Notes: generated by a model from the letters alone, not told the origin. A stretch of 6,629 bases of DNA from CAINVV01 sp037140615 (GCA_037140615.1 JBAXED010000160.1:1-6629); one strand, 5' to 3'; positions 1-5,306 are shown, numbered from the stretch's first letter. Program-made: numbers and translations.

Positions 1-178
1 AGAGATGGAAGAGAATCTCCGTCAGAGTCGCTTGCGGCTCGGTTTTGTTGCCAGTAAATTAATCAACGAGGGAAGGATCCAAAAGGTCGAAAACCGTTAT
101 TATCCAACCGCTTCGTTGCTTGAAAATGAAGAGAATATTGAAAACAGTGCGTACATCACCAAAATGATTTACAGCTAA
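1..178 (+). CDS. 3' end of a small winged-helix-like DNA-binding protein, 5' truncated by the window edge
   Basis: The frame is open from base 2 to a TAA at 176-178 and gives the last 58 residues of a protein. A 35-residue stretch running from EMEENL to NRYYP matches the complete small protein at 1187-1378 at 27 of 35 positions, including the shared cores SRLRLG, NEGR and KVENRYYP. The pattern (helix, turn, basic recognition-type helix, then a short basic strand pair) looks like a winged helix-turn-helix, so DNA binding is inferred and not shown. The C-terminal tail after YYP has 23 residues, against 9 in the other copy, and is rich in Glu and Asn. The stop lies 24 nt before a DUF4402 gene, so the two are probably cotranscribed. 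The same order recurs at 1187-1978. Coding is secure because of the paralogue; the function is uncertain. Confidence 0.75.
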   Translation, partial: EMEENLRQSRLRLGFVASKLINEGRIQKVENRYYPTASLLENEENIENSAYITKMIYS

Positions 179-202
179 AAAAAATGAGTTTAAAATTTTA
201 GT

Positions 203-703
203 ATGCTATTTACAAAAAAAATATTTATCACTCTGACTGCTTTAACCGCAATTTCTGCAGTTTCATTTGCGCAATCGAATTCAGCTCAAGCCATTGCCAC
301 CGTTGAGGTCGTTCAACCTATAGCGATTGCCAGGGCAAGCGACCTGAACTTCGGTAAAATCATTACCGGTGCAGGTACCATGGTTGTTTCTGTTGAAGGT
401 GTACGCACACAAAATGGTTCCATCACTTTGTTGAAGGGTGGAAGCGAAGCTCCTGCCACTTTCACTGTAACGGGGAGAGCTACCGCCACCTATGCAGTTA
501 CGCTTCCTAGTTCAGTTGTCCTGAAGAAATCCGGAGGAACAGATGCAGAAATAATTACAGCTGATACTTTTACTCACAATGCCATAGCCTTGTCCGGTAA
601 TTCAGATCAATTAAAAGTAGGCGCAACCATGCACCTTCTTGGCCAGGAAAGCGTAGGCGTTTACAATTCCGAACTCTTCGCAGTTACGGTGGCATATAAT
701 TAA
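203..703 (+). CDS. DUF4402 secreted protein, copy 1; pilin-like candidate
   Basis: This is a 166-residue exported protein. Residues 1-23 form a signal peptide: Lys5-Lys6, a hydrophobic core, and cleavage predicted after Ser-Phe-Ala, leaving Gln24 first. The mature part has the DUF4402 pattern: a strand ending QPIAIA, the LNFGKI motif at 48-53 (Phe50-Gly51), a Gly-rich turn, the segment FTVTG followed by YAVTLP, a 'VGA' strand near the C-terminus, and the ending FAVTVAYN. The penultimate Tyr, with a Gly 14 residues before the last residue, resembles the C-terminal strand of chaperone-usher pilins. There is no cysteine. The role as a surface or fimbrial subunit is inferred from this motif and from the PapD-like chaperone at 5360. 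The start is the only sensible ATG, since an ATG at 184 meets a stop after five codons. The leader is A/T-rich without a Shine-Dalgarno site. It sits 24 nt downstream of the small winged-helix gene. Confidence 0.9.
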   Translation: MLFTKKIFITLTALTAISAVSFAQSNSAQAIATVEVVQPIAIARASDLNFGKIITGAGTMVVSVEGVRTQNGSITLLKGGSEAPATFTVTGRATATYAVTLPSSVVLKKSGGTDAEIITADTFTHNAIALSGNSDQLKVGATMHLLGQESVGVYNSELFAVTVAYN

Positions 704-741
704 ACACCACCTTCCCCAACAAAAAATATTTATTTTTATTG

Positions 742-772
742 CCGTAGAGACAAGGCATTGCCTTGTCTTTTC
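742..772 (+). repeat. Palindromic repeat, copy 1
   Basis: The unit begins CCGTAGAGACAAGGC and folds into a 9-bp perfect stem (748-756 with 760-768) around the loop ATT, followed by a short T run. It has the same sequence and orientation as copy 2 and is inverted relative to copy 3. It lies 38 nt after the stop codon of the first DUF4402 gene, so it could also act as that gene's transcription terminator, although the T tract is only four bases long. Confidence 0.8.
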
Positions 773-800
773 AACCCACAACACAAATTTCGCCGATGCC

Positions 801-831
801 ATACCGTAGAGACAGGGCATTGCCTTGTCTC
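801..831 (+). repeat. Palindromic repeat, copy 2; left end of an inverted pair
   Basis: The unit starts ATACCGTAGAGACAGGGC and forms a 10-bp stem (809-818 with 822-831) around ATT. One A-to-G change, at position 815, turns one pair into a G-T wobble. With copy 3 it makes the two ends of a 152-bp segment (801-952) whose 31-bp ends are inverted repeats of one another, each itself a hairpin. This layout is typical of REP/BIME-like or miniature transposable elements; I see no target-site duplication beside it. Confidence 0.8.
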
Positions 832-840
832 TCAAACCCC

Positions 841-920
841 ATCACGGATTTTGCCGGTGTATTTGGTGTTGGCAAATATTGCCGTTGCATTTTGCCAATA
901 CGTATTTTGCCAGGGCAAAA
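841..920. repeat. Core between the inverted repeat pair, with nested TTTTGCC palindromes
   Basis: The DNA between copies 2 and 3 is itself made of short inverted repeats. TTGGCAAA at 869-876 can pair with TTTGCCAA at 891-898. TTTTGC at 905-910 can pair with GCAAAA at 915-920. TTTTGCC occurs three times (849-855, 889-895, 905-911). No coding region is credible here; open frames through it read the palindromes and differ in every frame. Confidence 0.5.
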
Positions 921-921
921 A

Positions 922-952
922 GAGACAAGGCAGTGCCTTGTCTCTACGGTAT
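922..952 (-). repeat. Palindromic repeat, copy 3, inverted relative to copies 1 and 2
   Basis: Read on the minus strand this unit begins ATACCGTAGAGACAAGGC, matching copies 1 and 2. The hairpin is an 11-bp perfect stem (921-931 with 935-945) around AGT. The flanking TACGGTAT at 945-952 mirrors the ATACCGTA at the start of copy 2, so the homology extends past the hairpin and marks the outer end of the 152-bp element. Confidence 0.8.
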
Positions 953-1114
953 CCACCCCGCACAATTGTATTATTTCCTCCGCACACCTTGATTTTAAGT
1001 TAGATACCAAAGAGCCAAAACAGATAAAAGAAAATAATATTCAAAAATTTAGAAATATTTTAAACCTGATAATCAATTACTTAAAAACTATTTTCAAATT
1101 ATTTCACTGAATTT

Positions 1115-1122
1115 TAAATTTG
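1115..1122 (+). promoter_or_regulatory. Bacteroidota -7 promoter box for the second winged-helix/DUF4402 pair
   Basis: TAAATTTG is an exact match to the Bacteroidota -7 consensus TAnnTTTG. The start of transcription would fall near 1129, leaving a leader of about 58 nt before the ATG at 1187. The expected -33 element (TTTG) is poor: TTCA lies at that distance. The box lies in the AT-rich part of the gap, downstream of the palindromic repeats. Confidence 0.5.
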
Positions 1123-1186
1123 TGGTACGCCTTTTGATATATCCTTATCACGTTGGACAAAAATTCGGTTCAACACCAAAAAAGAA

Positions 1187-1378
1187 ATGGAAGAGCAAGT
1201 CGAAAAATATATCAATTCAAACACAAACGGGGTAAAGATTACAGAGATGGAACAGACCCTGCAGCAAAGCAGACTTCGGCTTGGGTACGTTGCCAGAAAA
1301 TTACTAAATGAAGGAAGAGTCAAGAAGGTCGAAAATAGATATTATCCTGTAAGTAGCCCTTCTCAATCAAAATTTTAA
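1187..1378 (+). CDS. Small winged-helix-like DNA-binding protein (63 aa)
   Basis: This 63-residue protein is a paralogue of the truncated one at the window start. Visible elements are a first helix (about residues 2-12), a second helix (18-26), a basic helix with SRLRLGYVARKLL (28-40), then NEGRVKK and a conserved VENRYYP ending at 54. That order fits a minimal winged helix-turn-helix whose wing is the basic turn at 43-53. No signal peptide, cysteine or ligand domain is present, so a cytoplasmic DNA-binding role is likely but unproven. It is preceded by an exact -7 promoter box and followed 57 nt later by DUF4402 copy 2, so the two probably share a transcript. Because a paralogue precedes another DUF4402 gene in the same way, a dedicated regulator of its neighbour is the natural hypothesis. 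I do not recognise a named family. Confidence 0.8.
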   Translation: MEEQVEKYINSNTNGVKITEMEQTLQQSRLRLGYVARKLLNEGRVKKVENRYYPVSSPSQSKF

Positions 1379-1435
1379 TAAACGAAAAAAACAAATAAAG
1401 TAAAAAAGCAAAAACAAGTAAAAAAACAAAAAACC
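1379..1435 (+). promoter_or_regulatory. A-rich translation leader of DUF4402 copy 2
   Basis: The 57 nt between the winged-helix gene and the next ATG are about three quarters A on the plus strand, with only four T, and lack any Shine-Dalgarno sequence. In Bacteroidota, A-rich sequence just upstream of the start codon is known to favour translation, so this looks like a strong initiation region for a highly made secreted protein. The run is longer than initiation alone would need. Confidence 0.45.
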
Positions 1436-1978
1436 ATGAAAAAATTAATTATTCTTTTTATCGCTGTCGCTGGGTTCGGAGTTAGTAGTTATGCACAAAG
1501 TAGTGTAATCAATACTACTGCAACTTCAACTGCAAGAATTATTGCTCCTATCGGAGTAGAGAAAATAACAAACATGGATTTTGGTACGATTGTCCAAAAT
1601 CTAACGGGTGGAACTGTTAGATTGAATGCCTTAACCACAGCGACTCGTACCGCATCACCTACTACCTTAATTACGTCTATAAATGCTGGAGTCCCAACTG
1701 CGGCTAGTTTTACTATTACGGGAGAAACAAATGCTACCTATACTGTTGTTTTGCCAGCTGATGTTTTATTACAGGGACCACTTACCAACACAATGCATAT
1801 GACAGATATGAAAGTCGCTAATTATTTAGATGCTGATTTTACAACAGGAACAAATAGTATTTCAGCAACCGGTGCAAACAACGTAATATATGTGGGTGGT
1901 TTATTAACTTTAGGTGCTACTCAAGCTACCGGACAATACACTAGTGCTGCATTCGCAATTACTGTAGCGTATAATTAA
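1436..1978 (+). CDS. DUF4402 secreted protein, copy 2; pilin-like candidate
   Basis: This is a 180-residue exported protein. The signal peptide covers residues 1-20 (MKKL start, hydrophobic core, cleavage after Ser-Tyr-Ala, Gln21 first in the mature chain). Family landmarks are APIGVEKI at 37-44, NMDFGTIV at 46-53 (Phe49-Gly50), FTITG followed by YTVVLP in the middle, and the ending FAITVAYN. The penultimate Tyr and the Gly 14 residues before the last residue resemble a chaperone-usher pilin C-terminal strand. No cysteine is present. It is the longest of the four copies, with an extra Thr/Asn-rich loop before the C-terminal strands. Codon choice looks more AT-rich than in copy 3, which suggests the copies were not duplicated recently. 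It is probably cotranscribed with the winged-helix gene upstream and ends at an intrinsic terminator 17 nt after the stop. Confidence 0.92.
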   Translation: MKKLIILFIAVAGFGVSSYAQSSVINTTATSTARIIAPIGVEKITNMDFGTIVQNLTGGTVRLNALTTATRTASPTTLITSINAGVPTAASFTITGETNATYTVVLPADVLLQGPLTNTMHMTDMKVANYLDADFTTGTNSISATGANNVIYVGGLLTLGATQATGQYTSAAFAITVAYN

Positions 1979-1995
1979 TTTTACTATATTAGGTT

Positions 1996-2026
1996 AAAAA
2001 AAAGCTGCTCCGAGCAGCTTTTTTTT
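1996..2026 (+). terminator. Intrinsic terminator after DUF4402 copy 2
   Basis: AGCTGCT, loop CCG and AGCAGCT form a perfect 7-bp stem flanked by eight A on the left and eight T on the right, which can extend the stem or serve as the U tract. The A/T flanks make it work on either strand. It lies between copy 2 and copy 3 and would separate their transcripts. Confidence 0.9.
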
Positions 2027-2062
2027 AATCCTATTTTCTCCTGCCCTTAAAACTACTGCCCT

Positions 2063-2635
2063 ATCAAAAAGATTATCCACATATCAGTTCTGTTTCTCCT
2101 TTGTCTGAGTTCTCAGATAGGAGCAAAAGCACAGACGGTTCCTGTGGTGATCGCTTCGAATGTGGCTTATGCAAACATCACCTGCATTGTGGTTTCACCC
2201 ATTGTGATCACCAAGGTTCAGGACATGCATTTCGGCACCATCATGCAGGGGAAAGGGACGATTATTTTGCCACCGGATGGTAGTCCTCCGACCTCTACCG
2301 GGAATATCTCAGTAGGAAATTCCAATAATTTACCCAGTGTGGCAACGTTTGAAGTGACTGATAATCTGGGCAATAATCCGAACACGGTACGGATGTATAC
2401 TGAATACACAATTACGCTACCATCCACTGATGTAATTCTGACCAGTACTTCAGGGACCTCCACCATGCGTGTAGGCAATTTCACAAGCAATCCGACTTCC
2501 ACCGAAAAAGGAACTTTGGTCAATGGATTGGGGCAGCTTTCTGTAGGTGCTACGCTCTATGTAGAATCGGCAGATCAGGCGATCGGACAATATACTTCCG
2601 CAGCTCCGTTTCCGGTTACAGTGAATTTTAATTGA
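2063..2635 (+). CDS. DUF4402 secreted protein, copy 3, with an ATC in place of the expected start codon
   Basis: The frame is open from 2051 to the TGA at 2633-2635. Codons from 2063 read as a textbook signal peptide: KKII, a hydrophobic core (ISVLFLLCL), then Ala-Lys-Ala before Gln24. But the first codon is ATC and no ATG, GTG or TTG occurs in frame before 2144. The first canonical start, GTG at 2144, would give 163 residues with no signal peptide. I therefore place the start at 2063 (190 codons) and mark it non-canonical, mutated or a base error. DUF4402 landmarks are SPIVITKV at 45-52, MHFGTIM at 55-61 (Phe57-Gly58), YTITLP in the middle, and the ending FPVTVNFN with a penultimate Phe. One unpaired cysteine (Cys41) aligns with Cys32 of copy 4. 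No promoter is evident between the upstream terminator and the gene. Confidence 0.8.
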   Translation: MKKIIHISVLFLLCLSSQIGAKAQTVPVVIASNVAYANITCIVVSPIVITKVQDMHFGTIMQGKGTIILPPDGSPPTSTGNISVGNSNNLPSVATFEVTDNLGNNPNTVRMYTEYTITLPSTDVILTSTSGTSTMRVGNFTSNPTSTEKGTLVNGLGQLSVGATLYVESADQAIGQYTSAAPFPVTVNFN

Positions 2636-2655
2636 AAACTGCCTGTAAAAAAGCA

Positions 2656-2685
2656 TAAACATCATCCGGCTGGGTGGTGTTTTTT
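2656..2685 (+). terminator. Intrinsic terminator after DUF4402 copy 3
   Basis: ACATCATCC at 2659-2667 pairs with GGGTGGTGT at 2672-2680 (nine pairs, two of them G-T) around the loop GGCT, followed by a T run to 2685. It lies 20 nt after the stop codon and separates this gene from the kinase operon. Confidence 0.85.
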
Positions 2686-2717
2686 ATGTAATATTGTGTA
2701 TTATCAACCGTATTCGA

Positions 2718-3812
2718 ATGAAAGACCTTCCCAACATCCTGATTGTCGATGACATCCCTTCCAACCTGATCTATCTCAAGATCATCCTGAAGAATGTGGA
2801 GGCCAATCTGATTGAAGCAGAATCCGGTAAAAGCGCCCTTGAGAAAATTGAAGGGATCCCCTTGTCACTGGCAATTCTTGATGTCCAGATGGCCGGGATG
2901 AACGGATATGAGTTGGCGGTAGAGATCAACAAAACCAGGCAAACCGAAAGTGTTCCCATAATATTTCTGACTGCCGCATTCCCGAACAATGAACAGATCA
3001 TGACAGGATACGAGTCGGGTGCCGTCGATTACATCATCAAACCATTGAACCGAAAGGTATTAATCAGCAAGATTCAGATATTTCTGCAATTATTCAGTCA
3101 AAAACAAGAGATCATTGAGAGCCGTGAAGAGTTGCGTCTTTCCGAAATGGAGATCAAAAAGGGGAAAGTGGAACTGGAACTGCTCAACCACCACATCATC
3201 AATGTGCGCGAAGAAGAGCGCGCTGCCATCTCCCTGATGATCCACGATGAACTAGGTCAGGCGATGACGGCCCTAAAGATGGATTTGAACTGGATCAAAG
3301 AAAATGCCGGTGACCCGCAAAGTCAGACCAGGAAGATCGGACGCATGATCGACACCACCAATCAGGTGATTCAAATCGTGCAATCGATATCTGCAGAGCT
3401 GCATCCCAAGTTATTGAAAGACCTTGGACTGGCGGCGGCCATCGAGTGGTATTGCTCAGAACAGCAAGACCGGAGCGGACTGCCAATTACCACAGTTTTG
3501 GATGATCCTGAGATTGAGGATTTTCAAACAAATCTGGCACTCTTTCGCATCCTGCAGGAAGCCATGACCAATGTGATCCGCCATGCCAAAGCCTCCAGGG
3601 TCTCCGTGATTCTGAACCAGTTAGATGAGGGACTGCAACTTACGATAGAGGACAACGGCATCGGATTCGATTTTACCCAGGTGGAAACAGCCAAATCGAT
3701 GGGCCTCTTTGGCATGCGGGAACGAGCCAGATACAGTGGAGGAACGATAAAATTCAGCAGTGCTGACCCTCACGGAACCAGAGTAACAGTAGTCATTCCC
3801 GAAACAAATTAG
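2718..3812 (+). CDS. Soluble hybrid histidine kinase: receiver, HisKA_3 and HATPase domains
   Basis: This 364-residue sensor kinase has no signal peptide or membrane segment and should be cytoplasmic. The receiver domain (about 5-125) has Asp11-Asp12, phosphoacceptor Asp55, Thr85 and Lys108, all intact. A charged helical linker (128-165) leads to a HisKA_3 dimerisation domain with the motif IHDELGQ, His176 being the expected autophosphorylation site. The HATPase domain has its N box at 281-289 (EAMTNVIRH), G1 box DNGIG at 312-316, and GLFGMRERA at 329-337 with GTRV at 353-356. This is the NarX/DegS-like kinase type that pairs with LuxR-family regulators, and such a regulator follows 11 nt downstream. 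There is no separate sensor domain, so the receiver is probably the input. I chose the ATG at 2718; a TTG at 2694 would add eight residues upstream of the domain. A near match to the -7 box (TAATATTG, 2689-2696) could drive the operon. Confidence 0.95.
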   Translation: MKDLPNILIVDDIPSNLIYLKIILKNVEANLIEAESGKSALEKIEGIPLSLAILDVQMAGMNGYELAVEINKTRQTESVPIIFLTAAFPNNEQIMTGYESGAVDYIIKPLNRKVLISKIQIFLQLFSQKQEIIESREELRLSEMEIKKGKVELELLNHHIINVREEERAAISLMIHDELGQAMTALKMDLNWIKENAGDPQSQTRKIGRMIDTTNQVIQIVQSISAELHPKLLKDLGLAAAIEWYCSEQQDRSGLPITTVLDDPEIEDFQTNLALFRILQEAMTNVIRHAKASRVSVILNQLDEGLQLTIEDNGIGFDFTQVETAKSMGLFGMRERARYSGGTIKFSSADPHGTRVTVVIPETN

Positions 3813-3823
3813 AATTTGATGTT

Positions 3824-4453
3824 ATGAAGATATTGATTGCAGATGACCATGCCATTGTCAGAGAGGGAATTAAGCAGATCGTGAAAACACTGCCGGAAGT
3901 GTCTCAAATTGACGAAGCGAATGATGGTCAGGAAGCCCTGACTAAAATGGGCAAGACAAATTATGACCTGGTGATCCTGGATATCTCCATGCCTGTGATG
4001 TCTGGTCTGGATCTGCTGCAACATCTCAAAAACAAAGGAGCCGAAACAAGGGTGCTGGTATTGAGTTTTCACCCGATGGAACAATATGCCATCCGGGCTT
4101 TCAAGCTCGGCGCCTATGGCTACCTATCGAAAGACAGTGCCTTTGAGGAGTTGAGCATGGCCATCCGTAAAATTGCCGCCGGCGGAAAGTACGTATCGGC
4201 TTCTTTCGCTGAAAAACTGTTGTTCAAAGAGATCAATCCGGATCAGAATACCTTACACGAATCGCTTTCAGAACGGGAGTTTCAGGTGATGATCCTGCTG
4301 GCCAAAGGCAAAACAGTTACTGAGATTGCTGCCGAAATCTTCCTGTCAGACAAGACCATCGCTACCTACCGCTCACGCATCATGGAAAAAATGCAACTCA
4401 AAAAGAACGCCGACCTCACCATTTACGCCCTCCGTAACAAACTTATTGAATAA
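3824..4453 (+). CDS. NarL/LuxR-type response regulator
   Basis: This 209-residue transcription regulator is the likely partner of the kinase just upstream. The receiver domain (1-120) keeps all key residues: Asp7-Asp8, phosphoacceptor Asp53 in LVILDISMP, Ser81 in the switch position and Lys103. The C-terminal LuxR-type helix-turn-helix starts at LSEREFQVM (148-156), continues through GKTVTEIAAEIFLSDKTI (162-179) and ends with the recognition helix and KMQLKKNADL. The length is standard for the family. The ATG is 11 nt after the kinase stop, so the two form an operon. Targets cannot be read from the window; the DUF4402 and chaperone genes on either side are the obvious candidates by position only. 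No clear terminator follows the stop. Confidence 0.96.
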   Translation: MKILIADDHAIVREGIKQIVKTLPEVSQIDEANDGQEALTKMGKTNYDLVILDISMPVMSGLDLLQHLKNKGAETRVLVLSFHPMEQYAIRAFKLGAYGYLSKDSAFEELSMAIRKIAAGGKYVSASFAEKLLFKEINPDQNTLHESLSEREFQVMILLAKGKTVTEIAAEIFLSDKTIATYRSRIMEKMQLKKNADLTIYALRNKLIE

Positions 4454-4655
4454 TTGTCCTATCAAATTTTGGAGTTCCGTTCGCCCCCTATCCCACTCGC
4501 CCCGTCTTCCGCTCGACTACGCCTGGGGACCGGCGCATCTCCAAGTCCCCCAGTCTTCTCCAAGTCCTTCTTGTAGGTCAAACCCCTACAAATAAATCAC
4601 CCATCCCCTACTCCGATTCTCTTGTCCCCTGATTTCCCAATAGTAATGGCGAGCG
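4454..4655. other. C-rich gap with repeat fragments and a hairpin, no gene
   Basis: The plus strand is strongly pyrimidine-rich. TCTCCAAGTCC occurs twice as a direct repeat (4538-4548 and 4557-4567). TTGTAGG at 4571-4577 pairs with CCTACAA at 4585-4591 around a 7-nt loop. The 22 bases at 4512-4533 match one arm of the large hairpin at 6246-6302 at 18 of 22 positions, so this looks like the decayed remains of the same palindromic repeat. An open frame through this DNA from 4326 overlaps the regulator gene in another frame and is not credible. Nothing here resembles a strong intrinsic terminator. Confidence 0.5.
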
Positions 4656-4663
4656 TAATTTTG
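4656..4663 (+). promoter_or_regulatory. Bacteroidota -7 promoter box for DUF4402 copy 4
   Basis: TAATTTTG matches TAnnTTTG exactly and predicts a transcription start near 4670, with a leader of about 28 nt to the ATG at 4698. The -33 position holds TTCC, a partial match to TTTG. This copy therefore appears to be its own transcription unit, separate from the signalling operon. Confidence 0.5.
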
Positions 4664-4697
4664 CTTTCACAGACGAACATTAAAAAGTTCAAAAGTC

Positions 4698-5195
4698 ATG
4701 AAAGCAAAATTATTTTTAACCCTTACACTTCTCGCAACCATCTTCCTGGTTGAGGTGAAAGCACAAGCAACGGCTTATGCCAACATCTATTGTGAGATTG
4801 TAGCCCCGGTTGGAATAGAAAAAATCATGGACTTCAGTGCTGGTCAGGTCGTTACCACCAATTCAAATATTGCCAATGCTTTAAGTATTCAAAACACCAA
4901 TACTTCAGAAGCAATTGATCTTTCAAAAAACGGAACTACAACTGTAGCCGCTTTTCAGGTTACCGGTAAAAACAACACATTTGCTATAACTGTACAAAAT
5001 CAACCAGTTGTGCTCTTAAATGAAAACTCCAACAGTGTGACTGTTAACAATTTCACAAGTGAAGTGGTCATGCAACCAACAGCAGCAGGTGCACAAAGAA
5101 TCAGCGTTAACGCCATGTTGAACGTATCTGACAATCAGGCAACCGGAAACTACATGGCTTCTGCCCCATTCAATGTTACTTTGAACTACAACTAA
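4698..5195 (+). CDS. DUF4402-type secreted protein, copy 4; divergent pilin-like candidate
   Basis: This is a 165-residue exported protein. The signal peptide covers 1-22 (MKAK start, hydrophobic core, Val-Lys-Ala before Gln23). It shares APVGIEKI (36-43) with copy 2 and the ending FNVTLNYN with the others, including the penultimate Tyr and a Gly 15 residues before the last residue. It is divergent in the family's signature: where the others have a Phe-Gly-x-Ile turn, this one reads MDFSAGQV (44-51). The middle segment FQVTGKNNTFAITV is also shorter. One unpaired cysteine, Cys32, aligns with Cys41 of copy 3. Unlike copies 1 and 2 it has no winged-helix gene upstream; it has its own promoter box and a terminator 22 nt after its stop. 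It lies just before the chaperone gene, which makes it a good candidate client of that chaperone. Confidence 0.88.
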   Translation: MKAKLFLTLTLLATIFLVEVKAQATAYANIYCEIVAPVGIEKIMDFSAGQVVTTNSNIANALSIQNTNTSEAIDLSKNGTTTVAAFQVTGKNNTFAITVQNQPVVLLNENSNSVTVNNFTSEVVMQPTAAGAQRISVNAMLNVSDNQATGNYMASAPFNVTLNYN

Positions 5196-5217
5196 CATAT
5201 AAACTTCAAACAGCAGG

Positions 5218-5249
5218 AAAAGCACTCGTTATTGGGTGCTTTTTTTTTT
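5218..5249 (+). terminator. Intrinsic terminator after DUF4402 copy 4
   Basis: AAAAGCACTC pairs with GGGTGCTTTT (ten pairs, one G-T) around the loop GTTATT, followed by a run of ten T ending at 5249. It separates copy 4 from the chaperone gene. Confidence 0.92.
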
Positions 5250-5298
5250 GTCCTATTTGCAATTATCAATAGAAAAAAGTATTTCTATTAAAATTTTG

Positions 5299-5306
5299 TA
5301 TATTTG
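5299..5306 (+). promoter_or_regulatory. Bacteroidota -7 promoter box for the chaperone gene
   Basis: TATATTTG matches TAnnTTTG exactly and lies 50 nt after the previous terminator. Transcription would start near 5313, leaving a leader of about 47 nt that is AT-rich and has no Shine-Dalgarno site. No good -33 TTTG is seen at the expected distance. Confidence 0.55.

Noticed and set aside
801..952. Invertible promoter bounded by the inverted repeats
   Set aside because: Invertible promoters are common in Bacteroidota, and the inverted ends fit, but no exact TAnnTTTG box lies inside on either strand that I can find; TATTTTG at 903-909 is one base short. No recombinase gene is in the window.
742..952. 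CRISPR array
   Set aside because: Repeats are few, change orientation, and are spaced unevenly (28 and 90 bases between units), and no cas gene is present.
611..1110. Several open frames of 74-115 codons on both strands across the palindromic repeats
   Set aside because: They overlap one another and read through the hairpins, giving the same ETR-x-CLVS-like peptide wherever the repeat falls. They lack family features and are products of the repeat sequence.
2101..2283. 60-codon plus-strand frame rich in His and Cys, overlapping copy 3
   Set aside because: It is in a different frame from the DUF4402 protein, whose signal peptide, motifs and C-terminus are all in the other frame. It is a shadow.
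3809..4084. 91-codon minus-strand frame opposite the response regulator
   Set aside because: It lies wholly opposite conserved receiver-domain codons and has no recognisable domain or start context.
4326..4595. 89-codon plus-strand frame overlapping the end of the regulator and running into the C-rich gap
   Set aside because: It is an out-of-frame reading of the DNA-binding domain extended by Pro/Ser-rich translation of pyrimidine-rich DNA.
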